Shown: positions 8,164 to 19,468 of the stretch, piece by piece | How the letters are laid out: every line of letters begins with the position of its first letter | How positions within the stretch are numbered: the stretch's first letter is position 1 | Assembly (NCBI RefSeq): GCF_902506105.1 | Contig: NZ_LR733304.1 | Span: forward strand, 2,863,832 to 2,927,831 | Direction of reading: 5' to 3' | From: Aeromicrobium sp. 9AM | GTDB taxonomy: Bacteria > Actinomycetota > Actinomycetes > Propionibacteriales > Nocardioidaceae | Length of the DNA stretch: 64,000 nt | The notes under the pieces: generated by a model | What the model saw: the letters and a program-made list of their open reading frames with translations, nothing else | What the model was told of the DNA's origin: nothing | The model's database searches: none | Made by a program: the position numbers and the translations under genes

Positions 8164-9090
8164 ATGTCCCCCAAGCACAGCATGCTCGCCGTCCTCGCCA
8201 TGCTGATCTGGGGCGCCAACTTCGTGGTCATCGACGAAGGTCTCGCCGACGTGCCGCCGCTGCTGTTCCTCGCGATGCGCTTCACCTTCGTCGCCCTGCC
8301 GCTCGTGTTCTTCGTGCCGCCGCCTCGCGCCGGCTGGCGCACCGTCGTCGCAGTGGGCACGTTCATGAGTCTTGGCCAGTTCGGCCTGCTCTACCTCGCA
8401 CTGGACCTCGGCATGCCCGCGGGGCTGGCGTCGTTGGTGCTGCAGGCGCAGGTCATCTTCACGATCGTCATCGCCGCGATCGTGATCAAGGAGGTGCCGA
8501 GCCGCCGCCAGGTCGTCGGCGCGACGATCGGCACGGCGGGCCTGGTGCTGGTCGTGGTCGCACACGGCGCGTCAGCGCCGGTCGTGCCGCTGCTCGTGCT
8601 GCTGGGAGCGGCGACCTCCTGGGCGATCGGCAACGTCATCGCCCGCCAGGCCGGCGTCTCCTCCGGCTTCTCGCTGGTGGTGTGGTCCGCCCTCGTCGTG
8701 CCGCTTCCGGCGCTCGTCCTCTCGTTGCTGGTCGACGGTGGCGGCGAGGTGGGCCGGGCACTGACGCACCTGTCCGGCGTCGCGATCGCCAGCACGGCGT
8801 TCACCGCGATCGGTGCCTCGCTCGTGGGCTACGGCATCTTCAACTCGCTGCTCGCCCGCTATCCCGCCAGCGCCGTCGTGCCGTTCGTGCTGCTGGTCCC
8901 GGTCATCGGCATTCTCACCGCCTGGATCGTGCAGGACGAGGTGCCGACCGTGCTCGAGCTGGTGGGCGGGACCGTGATGCTGGTCGGTGTTGCGGCAGCG
9001 ACCATCAGTCGGCGACTCGCGGGCGGCTCTACGCGAGGAGAGCCGATCTCGCCATCAGAGCCAGTCGGGTCCGCATCGCCGACTCGCTGA
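8164..9090 (+). CDS. EamA/DMT family transporter
   Basis: A 308-residue protein with ten hydrophobic segments in two EamA repeats. MLAVLAMLIWGANFVVIDEGL is the typical first helix, and the second repeat starts near VPLLVLLGAATSWAIGNVIAR. These proteins export amino acids or other metabolites. Its 3' end overlaps the convergent TetR gene by 62 nt; the last 25 or so residues are Ser/Pro/Gly-rich and lie in that overlap. Confidence 0.88.
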   Translation: MSPKHSMLAVLAMLIWGANFVVIDEGLADVPPLLFLAMRFTFVALPLVFFVPPPRAGWRTVVAVGTFMSLGQFGLLYLALDLGMPAGLASLVLQAQVIFTIVIAAIVIKEVPSRRQVVGATIGTAGLVLVVVAHGASAPVVPLLVLLGAATSWAIGNVIARQAGVSSGFSLVVWSALVVPLPALVLSLLVDGGGEVGRALTHLSGVAIASTAFTAIGASLVGYGIFNSLLARYPASAVVPFVLLVPVIGILTAWIVQDEVPTVLELVGGTVMLVGVAAATISRRLAGGSTRGEPISPSEPVGSASPTR

Positions 9091-9580
9091 TGCGAGCACT
9101 GTGGGGCGTGGAGTTGAGCAGGCCGAAGGTCGCCTGCACCACGGCACGCGCCTCGGCGGGACCGAGGTCGTGGCGCAGCAGGCGTACGACGTCGACCCAC
9201 ACGTCGATGTAGGCCAACTGCAGTGAGCGGACCTCCTTGCGTCCTGCGGCGTTGAGGTTGGCCCACTCGCGTTCCTGGATGACGATGAGCGCGGGGTGGC
9301 CCAGGGCGAAGTCGATGTGCCACTCGATGAGGGCATCGAGCGCCGCCGCCGGGTCGGTGGCAGCAGTGGCTCGGGCGGTGCCTTCGGCCAGGAGCTCCTC
9401 GCTGATGGCGGTGAGCGCCTGCGTGAGGATGTCGTCCTTGCCGGCGAAGTGCTTGTAGAGCGCCGGGCCCGAGATGCCGCACGCCCCGCCGATGTCGTGG
9501 ACCGAGACGCCGTGGAACCCCCGCTCGGCGAAGAGTGTCGCGGCAGTGTCGAGGATCTGCTGGCGACGGGTCGTGGTCAC
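9029..9580 (-). CDS. TetR family regulator of the leucine-catabolic operon
   Basis: A 183-residue TetR protein. The helix-turn-helix is RRQQILDTAATLFAERGFHGVSVHDI..CGISGPALYKHFAGKDDIL; the C-terminal part is of the TetR_C_33-like helical type. It is divergent from the methylcrotonyl-CoA carboxylase genes and likely represses them by the palindrome at 9611-9628. TAGAGT (minus strand, 9592-9587) precedes the second GTG at 9580 by 6 nt, so that is chosen over the GTG at 9583. It overlaps the EamA gene tail to tail. Confidence 0.88.
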   Translation of the reverse strand: MTTTRRQQILDTAATLFAERGFHGVSVHDIGGACGISGPALYKHFAGKDDILTQALTAISEELLAEGTARATAATDPAAALDALIEWHIDFALGHPALIVIQEREWANLNAAGRKEVRSLQLAYIDVWVDVVRLLRHDLGPAEARAVVQATFGLLNSTPHSARISESAMRTRLALMARSALLA

Positions 9581-9586
9581 CACGAC

Positions 9587-9629
9587 ACTCTAAGGCCAGT
9601 GGCGCGAAGTGGTTAACAACTGTTAACCT
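9587..9629. promoter_or_regulatory. Divergent leaderless promoters with TetR operator
   Basis: GGTTAACA-AC-TGTTAACC (9611-9628) is an 18-bp palindrome with perfect 8-bp arms. The plus-strand -10 TAACCT (9624-9629), 6 nt before the carboxylase ATG at 9636, overlaps its right arm. On the minus strand TAGAGT (9592-9587) serves the TetR gene. Repressor binding would therefore block the carboxylase promoter directly. Confidence 0.7.
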
Positions 9630-9635
9630 CACGTC

Positions 9636-11177
<1,542 letters not shown>

Positions 11178-11250
11178 TCGCCGAAATGGTTACGTCGCGT
11201 TGTTTCTTCCGAACTGAGCTCGTGGTCTCACCACGAGGAGGTGAGATCGC

Positions 11251-13100
<1,850 letters not shown>

Positions 13101-13104
<4 letters not shown>

Positions 13105-14036
13105 CCACGGCAGCGGTTGTCCGCGACCCGGCGTTGCCGGAAGCCGTCACGATCTATGAGGTCGGGCCGCGCGACGGGCTGCAGAACGAGTCCGCGATCG
13201 TCATGCTGGACGACAAGGCGGAGTTCATCGGCCGGCTCGTCGCGGCGGGGTTGCCGATCGTCGAGGCCACGAGCTTCGTGCACCCGAAGTGGGTGCCCCA
13301 GCTCGCCGACGCCGCCGAGCTCGTCGCCAAGCTGCCGCTCGACGGCCCGACCCCGCTGCCGGTGCTGGTGCCCAACGAGCGCGGCCTCGACCGCGCGCTC
13401 GAGGCCGGGTGCAGCCACATCGCGATCTTCGGCAGCGCCACGGAGACGTTCGCCCAGAAGAACCTCAACGCGTCGCTCGACTCGCAGTTCGCGATGTTCG
13501 AGCCCGTTGTGAGCCGGGCGCGTGACGCCGGCCTCGACGTCCGGGCATACGTGTCGATGTGCTTCGGCGACCCGTGGGAGGGCGAGGTGCCGATCGACCA
13601 GGTCGTGACGACCGGCAAACGACTGCTCGACCTCGGCGCCACCCAGCTGTCGATCGGCGACACGATCGGGGTCGGCACCGCTGCGCACGTCGGCGCGCTG
13701 ATCGACGCGTTCGGTGCCGCCGGCGTCGGGGTCGACCGGCTGGCGATGCACTTCCACGACACGTATGGGCAGGCGCTCGCCAATGCGTACGCGGCGCTGC
13801 AGCACGGCATCACGACGTTCGACGCGTCGGCCGGCGGCCTCGGCGGCTGCCCGTACGCCGAGAGCGCGACTGGCAACCTCGCGACCGAGGACCTGGTGTG
13901 GATGCTGACCGGCCTGGGCATCGAGCACGGCGTCGACCTCGAGGCGCTGGTGCGCACCAGCGTGTGGATGTCGGGTGTGCTCGGAAAGGAGCCGGCCAGC
14001 GCCGTCGTGCGCGCGCTGGGCTCTCAGGCCGACTGA
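13101..14036 (+). CDS. mvaB: Hydroxymethylglutaryl-CoA lyase
   Basis: A 311-residue TIM-barrel lyase. Signatures are YEVGPRDGLQNE at the N-terminus, the metal ligands in AMHFHDTYGQA, and the catalytic Cys in GGLGGCPYAESATGN. It splits HMG-CoA to acetoacetate and acetyl-CoA, the last step of leucine catabolism. The ATG overlaps the alpha-subunit stop (ATGA). The isovaleryl-CoA dehydrogenase often in such operons is absent here. The 3' end overlaps the convergent YunG-like gene by 13 nt. Confidence 0.92.
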
Positions 14037-14401
14037 GCCAGCCGGGCCGAGACCCGGGACGACAGCAGCGTGTATTGCCGGTCGAGCCGCGTCGGACCCG
14101 TCGGGCGCACGACGTCGATGCTGCCGACGACATGCTCGTCGGGGCCGAACTGGTCGAGGGTGATGTCGACTTGCTCACCGTCGGGCAGCCGGTTCCACCA
14201 GTGGAAGTCGGTGCGCTCACCAGCCGTGAAGACCTCACCGGTGACGAGCGAGCCGCCGAAGAAGTCGTGGATGACCAGGGCCGTCGTGGCGCACTGACCG
14301 CGGGCCGGGTTGTCGGGCGTCCAGTCGGCGACGTCCTCCGGCGCGCAGGTGTCTGGTCCCCAGGACTCGCGCAGCGCGAGGATCACGGCTTCGAGCGTCA
14401 T
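14024..14401 (-). CDS. YunG-like protein
   Basis: A 125-residue protein. RGQCATTALVIHDFFGGSLVTGEV and HWWNRLPDGEQVDITLDQF match the YunG family, whose Cys/His arrangement recalls papain- or transglutaminase-like folds, though function is unknown. TACCGT (minus strand, 14414-14409) lies 7 nt before the ATG at 14401, supporting this start; another ATG ten codons upstream is possible. Confidence 0.75.
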   Translation of the reverse strand: MTLEAVILALRESWGPDTCAPEDVADWTPDNPARGQCATTALVIHDFFGGSLVTGEVFTAGERTDFHWWNRLPDGEQVDITLDQFGPDEHVVGSIDVVRPTGPTRLDRQYTLLSSRVSARLAQSA

Positions 14402-14435
14402 GCGTACGACGGTAGGTGCCGGGTGTGACATCCTT

Positions 14436-14498
14436 CGCTCGCTCGTTCCTCGCTCGTTCCTCGCTCGCTCCCGGTCGGCCGCGGGCGGCCTCCCTAGG
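14436..14498. repeat. Tandem CTCGCTCGTTC units and 31-bp interspersed repeat
   Basis: Three 11-bp units of the type CTCGCTCGTTC run in tandem, then a 31-bp sequence at 14468-14498 that is the exact reverse complement of 21790-21820 and differs at one base from 19379-19409. It contains CGGCCGCGG and ends CCTAGG. It fills the 107-bp gap between the YunG-like and EcsC genes. Confidence 0.7.
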
Positions 14499-14508
14499 AA
14501 CCGGCAGC

Positions 14509-15183
14509 TCAAGTCACCTTGCGCCGGTCGCGGAGCTCGTCGGCGGCGTACTGGCCGATGTGCCACGTCGCCAGCGCGTCGCTGGAGCCGCCGACGGCAC
14601 CTCCGAGCAGCGGGACGCGCCGGCCGATCAGCGTGATGGCCCGCCGGCCGGCCGTGCGTGCGACGAGCTCGGCGGTCACCTCGCGCGACAACGTCGCATC
14701 GAGCTCGGGGTCGTGCACCGGCGAGGTGGCCAGCGTCATCGGCGAGGACGGCAGCCGGTGCCGCTTGACGAGCGCCTTCACGGCATCCTCGCCGAGCATG
14801 CAGGCGAGGATCGCGTTGCGGACGCGCGGGTCCTCCAGGTCGTAGCCGCGCAGGTGCGCGATGCCGGCGACCAAGTGGCACTGCACGAGCGTCACGCCGA
14901 CGACGTTGGCCGGCACCGACAGCGCAAGAGTCGAGAAGCCGCCCAGGTTGGTGACGAATCCCTGCACCCCGGCGAGGCTCGTGTGCATCCGGACGAGGCC
15001 GCGAATGGCCTTCTCGACGTCACCACCGTGGTCGACGAGCTTGGTGTCGGCCGACGAGGCGGCCGACCGCAGCGGGCCGAGGCCGTCGATCGCGTGATCG
15101 AGGACCGTGCGCACATGGCCGGAGGCGATCGCAGGAGCCAGCTTGGCGCCCGCGGTGACAGCGACGGTGCGGCGAACTCCCAT
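14509..15183 (-). CDS. EcsC family protein
   Basis: A 224-residue protein with the EcsC pattern: GGFSTLALSVPANVVGVTLVQCHLVAGIAHLRGYDLEDPRVRNAIL, and the later VPLLGGAVGGSSDALATWHIGQYA. EcsC proteins are membrane-associated; the Bacillus relative is linked to ABC transport and secretion, but the role here is unknown. TATGCT (minus strand, 15195-15190) is 6 nt upstream of the ATG. Confidence 0.85.
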   Translation of the reverse strand: MGVRRTVAVTAGAKLAPAIASGHVRTVLDHAIDGLGPLRSAASSADTKLVDHGGDVEKAIRGLVRMHTSLAGVQGFVTNLGGFSTLALSVPANVVGVTLVQCHLVAGIAHLRGYDLEDPRVRNAILACMLGEDAVKALVKRHRLPSSPMTLATSPVHDPELDATLSREVTAELVARTAGRRAITLIGRRVPLLGGAVGGSSDALATWHIGQYAADELRDRRKVT

Positions 15184-15253
15184 CCGTCCAGCATAGGTCG
15201 GTGCCGCCGGTCGGCATCCTCTGGAGCCGCGTGCGCTGGCCTACGCTGTGGAC

Positions 15254-16222
15254 ATGGGCCGCCCCTTCTCCGCGCGCGTGGTGGACGGTGACTGGCGGCA
15301 GGCGGCCGAGGCCTGGATCCACGACCGGCTGGACCAGCACGGTGACGTGCTCGACGGTCCGATCGAGCAGCCGCGCGTACGCCCGTGGTCGACGCAGCTC
15401 ACGGTCCCGACCACTGCCGGGCGGCTGTGGTTCAAGGCGAACGCGGCAGCGCTGGCGTTCGAGCCGGCGCTCCAGCTCGAGCTCGCCGGCCTGGTGCCCG
15501 ATGCCGTCGATCCGCCCTACGCCATCGACGCGGCACGCGGCTGGATGCTGACGCGCGACCGGGGCGTGACCCTCCGCGAGACCCGGGAGCCGACCCTCGC
15601 CGACTGGCAGCGGATCGTGGTCGAGGTTGCCACGATCCAGCAGGCGGCGGCTCCGCACCGCGACCGGCTGCTGGCGATCGGGCTGCCGGACTACTCCCCG
15701 GCGACGGTGCTGGGCCGGTTCGACCGCGTCGTCGAGATCTTCTCGCACCATCCCGCCGACCATCCGGCCCACGTCGATGCCGAGCTGCGGCGCCGGCTGG
15801 CTGACGCTCGTCCGGTCCTCGCGGATGCCGTCGAGGTGTTGTCGCAGGGCCCGCTGCCGACCACATGGCAGCACGGTGACGTGCATCCCAACAATGTCTT
15901 CGCACTCGAGGACGGGTCGATGCGGGTCTTCGACTTCGGCGACGGGCAGTGGGCCAACGCAGCGGAGGCGATGTGCGTGCCGTTCGGCTGGATCACCTCG
16001 CTCACCTCGCTGCCGTGGGATCCCGTCCTCGAGGCGTACGCCGACGCCTGGGACCTCGAACCGCGCGTCATGCGAGAGGTGCTCGTCTCGGCGGAGCTGA
16101 CCCAGGCCGTCAACCGCGCCGCGAGCTGGTCCACCTTCCTCGACGAGGCGACGGCTGCCGAGTGGCAGACGTGGGGCGACGGCCCGGTGCGCCACCTGTC
16201 CCGCGTCCTCGATGCGCCATGA
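15254..16222 (+). CDS. Phosphotransferase of the aminoglycoside phosphotransferase/choline kinase fold
   Basis: A 322-residue APH-family protein. The Brenner-like loop TWQHGDVHPNNVFAL supplies catalytic Asp and Asn, followed by the metal-binding VFDFGDGQWAN in the DFG position. The substrate is unknown. ATG 15254 is favoured over GTG 15248 because TACGCT (15242-15247) lies 6 nt before it. Its stop overlaps the aat start as ATGA. Confidence 0.8.
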   Translation: MGRPFSARVVDGDWRQAAEAWIHDRLDQHGDVLDGPIEQPRVRPWSTQLTVPTTAGRLWFKANAAALAFEPALQLELAGLVPDAVDPPYAIDAARGWMLTRDRGVTLRETREPTLADWQRIVVEVATIQQAAAPHRDRLLAIGLPDYSPATVLGRFDRVVEIFSHHPADHPAHVDAELRRRLADARPVLADAVEVLSQGPLPTTWQHGDVHPNNVFALEDGSMRVFDFGDGQWANAAEAMCVPFGWITSLTSLPWDPVLEAYADAWDLEPRVMREVLVSAELTQAVNRAASWSTFLDEATAAEWQTWGDGPVRHLSRVLDAP

Positions 16223-16872
16223 CCCGCGCCGCACTGCCGCCGACACCGTGGCTGTTCGACCCCGAGGGCTGGCCGGCCGAGGACTGCATCGCCGTCGGCG
16301 CCGACCTCGAGCCCGGCACGCTGCTGGAGGCATACCGGCAGGGCGCCTTCCCGATGCCGCACGACGGGATGCTGCTGTGGTGGTCGCCGATGCAGCGCGG
16401 CGTGCTCGTCCCCTCCGAGCTCCGCGTCAGTCGATCCCTGGCGAGGTCGCGCCGACGCTTCTCGGTGACGATCGACGAGTCGTTCGAGGAGGTCATCGAC
16501 GCGTGCGCCGATCCCTCGCGGCCCGGCGCCTGGATCGACTCGTCGATCCGTGAGGCGTACGTGCGGATGCACCACCTCGGCTGGGCCCACTCGATCGAGG
16601 TGCGCGACGCGGAGGGGCAGCTCGTCGGCGGCTTGTACGGACTCAGCGTCGGGCGGCTGTTCGCCGGTGAGTCCATGTTCCACTGGGCATCGGACGCCTC
16701 GAAGGTCGCGCTCATGGGGCTCGTCGAGGTGGTCGGCGATGAAGGGTTGATCGACACGCAGTGGCGCACCGAGCACCTCGCGTCCTTGGGCGTGACGGAG
16801 TGGCCGAGGGACCGCTACCTGCGGGAGATCGCGACGCTCGTCGACAGCGAACCGCCCACGATCTGGGGTTGA
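16219..16872 (+). CDS. aat: Leucyl/phenylalanyl-tRNA--protein transferase
   Basis: A 217-residue enzyme with the Aat signature: VGADLEPGTLLEAYRQGAFPM, LLWWSPMQRGVL, SMFHWASDASKVAL and LIDTQW. It adds Leu or Phe from aminoacyl-tRNA to proteins with N-terminal Lys or Arg, marking them for ClpS/ClpP degradation in the cytoplasm. It is coupled to the phosphotransferase by a 4-nt overlap. Confidence 0.93.
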   Translation: MTRAALPPTPWLFDPEGWPAEDCIAVGADLEPGTLLEAYRQGAFPMPHDGMLLWWSPMQRGVLVPSELRVSRSLARSRRRFSVTIDESFEEVIDACADPSRPGAWIDSSIREAYVRMHHLGWAHSIEVRDAEGQLVGGLYGLSVGRLFAGESMFHWASDASKVALMGLVEVVGDEGLIDTQWRTEHLASLGVTEWPRDRYLREIATLVDSEPPTIWG

Positions 16873-16909
16873 TAGCAGGTGAACGATCCGGGCTGCTGTG
16901 GGGGCGCGA

Positions 16910-16937
16910 TTGAATCGTTGCCGTGACTTCATAGACT
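16910..16937 (+). promoter_or_regulatory. Promoter of the HU gene
   Basis: TTGAAT (16910-16915) and TAGACT (16932-16937) with a 16-bp spacer. The transcript would start near 16944 and carry AAGGAG (16961-16966), a good ribosome binding site for GTG 16972, so this gene, unlike many neighbours, has a leader. Confidence 0.6.
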
Positions 16938-16971
16938 GTCGAACACACCCATTCACTCACAAGGAGCTTTT

Positions 16972-17250
16972 GTGGCTATCTCACGCAACGACCTCGTCGC
17001 TGCCCTCGCTTCGAAGGCCGGCACCAGCAAGGCCGAGGCTGACGCAGTTCTCTCGTCCTTCAGCGAGATCCTGCTCGACTCCGTCAGCAATGGCGAGAAG
17101 GTCTCGATCCCCGGCATCCTGTCCGTCGAGCGCGTCGCACGTGCCGCTCGCACGGGTCGCAACCCCTCGACCGGCGAGACGATCGACATCCCCGCCGGCT
17201 TCGGCGTCAAGGTGAGCGTCGGCTCGCGCCTCAAGGCCGCCGCCAAGTAG
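16972..17250 (+). CDS. hup: HU family nucleoid-associated DNA-binding protein
   Basis: A 92-residue HU protein: MAISRNDLVAALASKAGTSKAEADAVL forms the dimer helices and GRNPSTGETIDIPAGFGVKVSVGSRLKAAAK contains the DNA-intercalating arm with RNP. It bends and compacts DNA. It lacks the long Lys/Ala-rich tail of mycobacterial HupB, so it is the short actinobacterial form. Start is GTG with RBS AAGGAG. Confidence 0.95.
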   Translation: MAISRNDLVAALASKAGTSKAEADAVLSSFSEILLDSVSNGEKVSIPGILSVERVARAARTGRNPSTGETIDIPAGFGVKVSVGSRLKAAAK

Positions 17251-17325
17251 GACCGCACGAACCGCGCAGCGCCATCGGGATCTTCCCGGTGGCGCTGTTT
17301 CATGTCTGGTGTGAGGATGACGCCC

Positions 17326-18465
17326 ATGTCCACGCGCTATCACCGCCTCGCGCGCGAGACACCCGCGTACGCCTGGTGGAAGCTCCCGCTCGCCGGCCTG
17401 CTCGCCGTGCCGATCTACTTCGGCGCGATCATGGTGCTGCTGGTGGTCGCCCTCATTGTGTTCGCCGCGGGTCCGGGGGTCGACCAGCTGGATGCCTGGA
17501 CCGACGCGTCGGGCGACCTGGACCTGCAGCACCTCGACTTCTTCGCGCTCGACATGGTCGGGCTGGCGCTGATGATCCCGGCGGTGCTGGTCGCGATCCT
17601 CATCACCGGACCGCGCCCGATCGGCTACCTCTCGTCCGTCGCCGGCCGTCTGCGCTGGCGCTGGCTGGCCCGCACCGCCGTGATGGCGTTCGTGGTGTTC
17701 ATCCTGACGATCGGCGGCTCGGTCGCGCTGGGCGAGGTGACGGATCCGTCGGAGGTCAGCTCACCCGACGTCAGCACGCGGGCGCTCGTCGCGATCGGCC
17801 TCGTCCTGCTGCTGACGCCGTTCCAGGCCGCCGCGGAGGAGTACGTCTTCCGCGGCTACATCCTGCAGCTCGTCGGCTCGTGGACCCGCTTCGCGATCAT
17901 CCCGGTCGTCGTCTCGGTGCCGCTGTTCGTCGCCGGTCACACGTACGAGCTGTGGGGCCTCGTCGACGTCGGCATCTTCGGTCTCACGGCGGCGGTCCTC
18001 ACGATCCGCACCGGCGGGCTCGAGGCCGGCATCGCCGCGCACACCGCCAACAACGTCGTGCTGTTCGTGCTGGATGCCTTCGGCATGATCTCCGCGACGG
18101 ACGACAGCGGAGCCGGTCCGCTGGACCTCATTCCGACGATCATCTCGAGCGCCCTGTTCCTGGCCTGGGTCGAGTGGGCCGCACGACGTCAGGGGCTGGA
18201 GCGGACCCGGCCGCCGATCACACCGCCGCCGACGCCACCGGCACCGATGTGGCCGCCGCCTCCGTACGCCTACTGGTGGCCTCCGGTCCAGCAAGCTCCA
18301 CCGCAGTGGCAGCCGCCGTCGGCACCCCAGCAGGCGTGGCCACCGCCGCACGTACCCGCGGCACCGCCGACCGCACCTGCTCCTCTGCCGCACATACCCG
18401 CTGGCTCCGGGATGCACCCCGAGACGCCGCCCTACCCGGGCGACCTGCCGCCCGACTGGAACTGA
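17326..18465 (+). CDS. CPBP family intramembrane metalloprotease with Pro/Trp-rich tail
   Basis: A 379-residue multi-pass protein. The CPBP motifs are AAEEYVFRGY (EExxxR) and VAGHTYE plus HTANNVVLFVL, which place Glu and His at a buried active site. About 100 C-terminal residues after the last helix are almost all Pro, Ala, Trp, Gln and Tyr (PPPPYAYWWPPVQQAPPQWQ), a cytoplasmic low-complexity tail. Upstream in-frame starts at 17302 and 17317 are possible. Substrate unknown. Confidence 0.85.
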   Translation: MSTRYHRLARETPAYAWWKLPLAGLLAVPIYFGAIMVLLVVALIVFAAGPGVDQLDAWTDASGDLDLQHLDFFALDMVGLALMIPAVLVAILITGPRPIGYLSSVAGRLRWRWLARTAVMAFVVFILTIGGSVALGEVTDPSEVSSPDVSTRALVAIGLVLLLTPFQAAAEEYVFRGYILQLVGSWTRFAIIPVVVSVPLFVAGHTYELWGLVDVGIFGLTAAVLTIRTGGLEAGIAAHTANNVVLFVLDAFGMISATDDSGAGPLDLIPTIISSALFLAWVEWAARRQGLERTRPPITPPPTPPAPMWPPPPYAYWWPPVQQAPPQWQPPSAPQQAWPPPHVPAAPPTAPAPLPHIPAGSGMHPETPPYPGDLPPDWN

Positions 18466-18472
18466 CGGACAG

Positions 18473-18790
18473 CTAGTGGGCGACGGGCCTGCCGGCCTGC
18501 TCCCAGGCGTCCATGCCGCCCTCGAGGTTGGTCACGTCGTAACCCTGTGCGTGCAACCAGGCCGTCACGCGGGCGGACCGGCCACCGACGTGGCACACGA
18601 CGAGCGTCGGTGCGGACGGATCGAGCTCGCCCACGCGTGCCGGGATCTCGCCCATCGGGATGTGGACGGCACCTTCGATGTGCCCGGCCGCCCATTCGTG
18701 GGGCTCGCGCACGTCGAGCACGACGAGATCGGTCGGAATCACCTCTGGGATGACGGTGATGTCAGTGGTCGGGATGGCCGAATCGCTCAT
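18473..18790 (-). CDS. Rhodanese-like domain protein
   Basis: A 105-residue single rhodanese domain. LVVLDVREPHEWAAGHIEGAVHIPM is the substrate-side motif and VVCHVGGRSARVTAWL holds the active-site Cys in a CxxxxR loop. It moves sulfane sulfur, with acceptor unknown. It is convergent with the CPBP protease, 7 nt apart. Start taken at 18790 (MSDSAIP). Confidence 0.9.
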   Translation of the reverse strand: MSDSAIPTTDITVIPEVIPTDLVVLDVREPHEWAAGHIEGAVHIPMGEIPARVGELDPSAPTLVVCHVGGRSARVTAWLHAQGYDVTNLEGGMDAWEQAGRPVAH

Positions 18791-18887
18791 ACGACCATGG
18801 TCCCTCGCGCCGTGTGATGGGACACGTACGGGGGTCTTCTTTGCCCAGGGAGTAGCGATGAACCCCCTCGAGTAGTTACTTTGGGCT

Positions 18888-19352
18888 ATGTACGTGTCGC
18901 TTTCCGAACCTTCGGAACCAGCGGCACCTCCTGTTGATCGGCAGATTGGTGGTGTCATGAAGGCTCATGACACGATTCGTCTGCCCTTCGCGTTCTCGAC
19001 GCCGGGCATCGCCCGCACCCGTCTCGCGGCGTTCCTGACGGTCAACCGGGCGTCCAACGACGTCATCGACGACGCCCTGATCGTCATCAGCGAGATGATC
19101 GCCAACGCGGTCAGCCACGGTGTCCCGACGTCCGACGGCACGATCGAGATCTCGTGGGCCATCAACGGCACGTTGCTCGAGCTCAGCGTCTACGACGCCG
19201 GACAGGGCGGATCGCTCAAGCCGATCGACTTCGACGAGGACTCGCTCAGTGGTCGCGGACTCTCGATCATCAACCGCGTCGCCGACCGCTGGTGGGTCGA
19301 CATGTCGACGGGCACCCGGGTCAACGCCGAGCTCGGCCTCAGCCCCCACTGA
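18888..19352 (+). CDS. ATP-binding protein, anti-sigma factor (HATPase_c_2) type
   Basis: A 154-residue GHKL-type ATPase domain of the anti-sigma/RsbW class: VISEMIANAVSHGVP (N-box), VYDAGQGG (G1) and GRGLSIINRVADRW (G2). Such proteins bind or phosphorylate anti-sigma antagonists, yet no sigma factor is adjacent. TACTTT (18877-18882) lies 5 nt before ATG 18888. An internal ATG at 18957 (MKAHDT) would give a shorter protein closer to the usual length. Confidence 0.82.
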   Translation: MYVSLSEPSEPAAPPVDRQIGGVMKAHDTIRLPFAFSTPGIARTRLAAFLTVNRASNDVIDDALIVISEMIANAVSHGVPTSDGTIEISWAINGTLLELSVYDAGQGGSLKPIDFDEDSLSGRGLSIINRVADRWWVDMSTGTRVNAELGLSPH

Positions 19353-19378
19353 TCCTCCTTCGGCTCGCTGGCGCTCGC

Positions 19379-19409
19379 CTCCCGGTCGGCCGCGGCCGGC
19401 CTCCCTAGG
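19379..19409. repeat. 31-bp interspersed repeat copy
   Basis: Starts CTCCCGGTCGGCCGCGG and ends CTCCCTAGG; one mismatch from the copy at 14468-14498. It is 27 bp past the stop of the ATP-binding protein and may form a terminator-like hairpin through its GGCCGCGGCCGGCC core. Confidence 0.7.
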
Positions 19410-19468
19410 ATCTGGATGACCGCTCCGCGGTGAAGAGACCTCGGACTGGTCGCCTAGACTCGCCCGTC

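Noticed and set aside
14431..14468. Short direct repeats considered as a CRISPR array
   Set aside because: The 11-bp units are contiguous with no spacers of constant length.
16268..16300. Possible frameshift between the phosphotransferase and aat
   Set aside because: The genes overlap by ATGA and each has a complete, separate domain.
18957..19352. ATP-binding protein near a sigma factor gene as an anti-sigma pair
   Set aside because: No sigma factor gene lies next to it; the ECF41 gene is 5 kb away and that class works without a separate anti-sigma factor.
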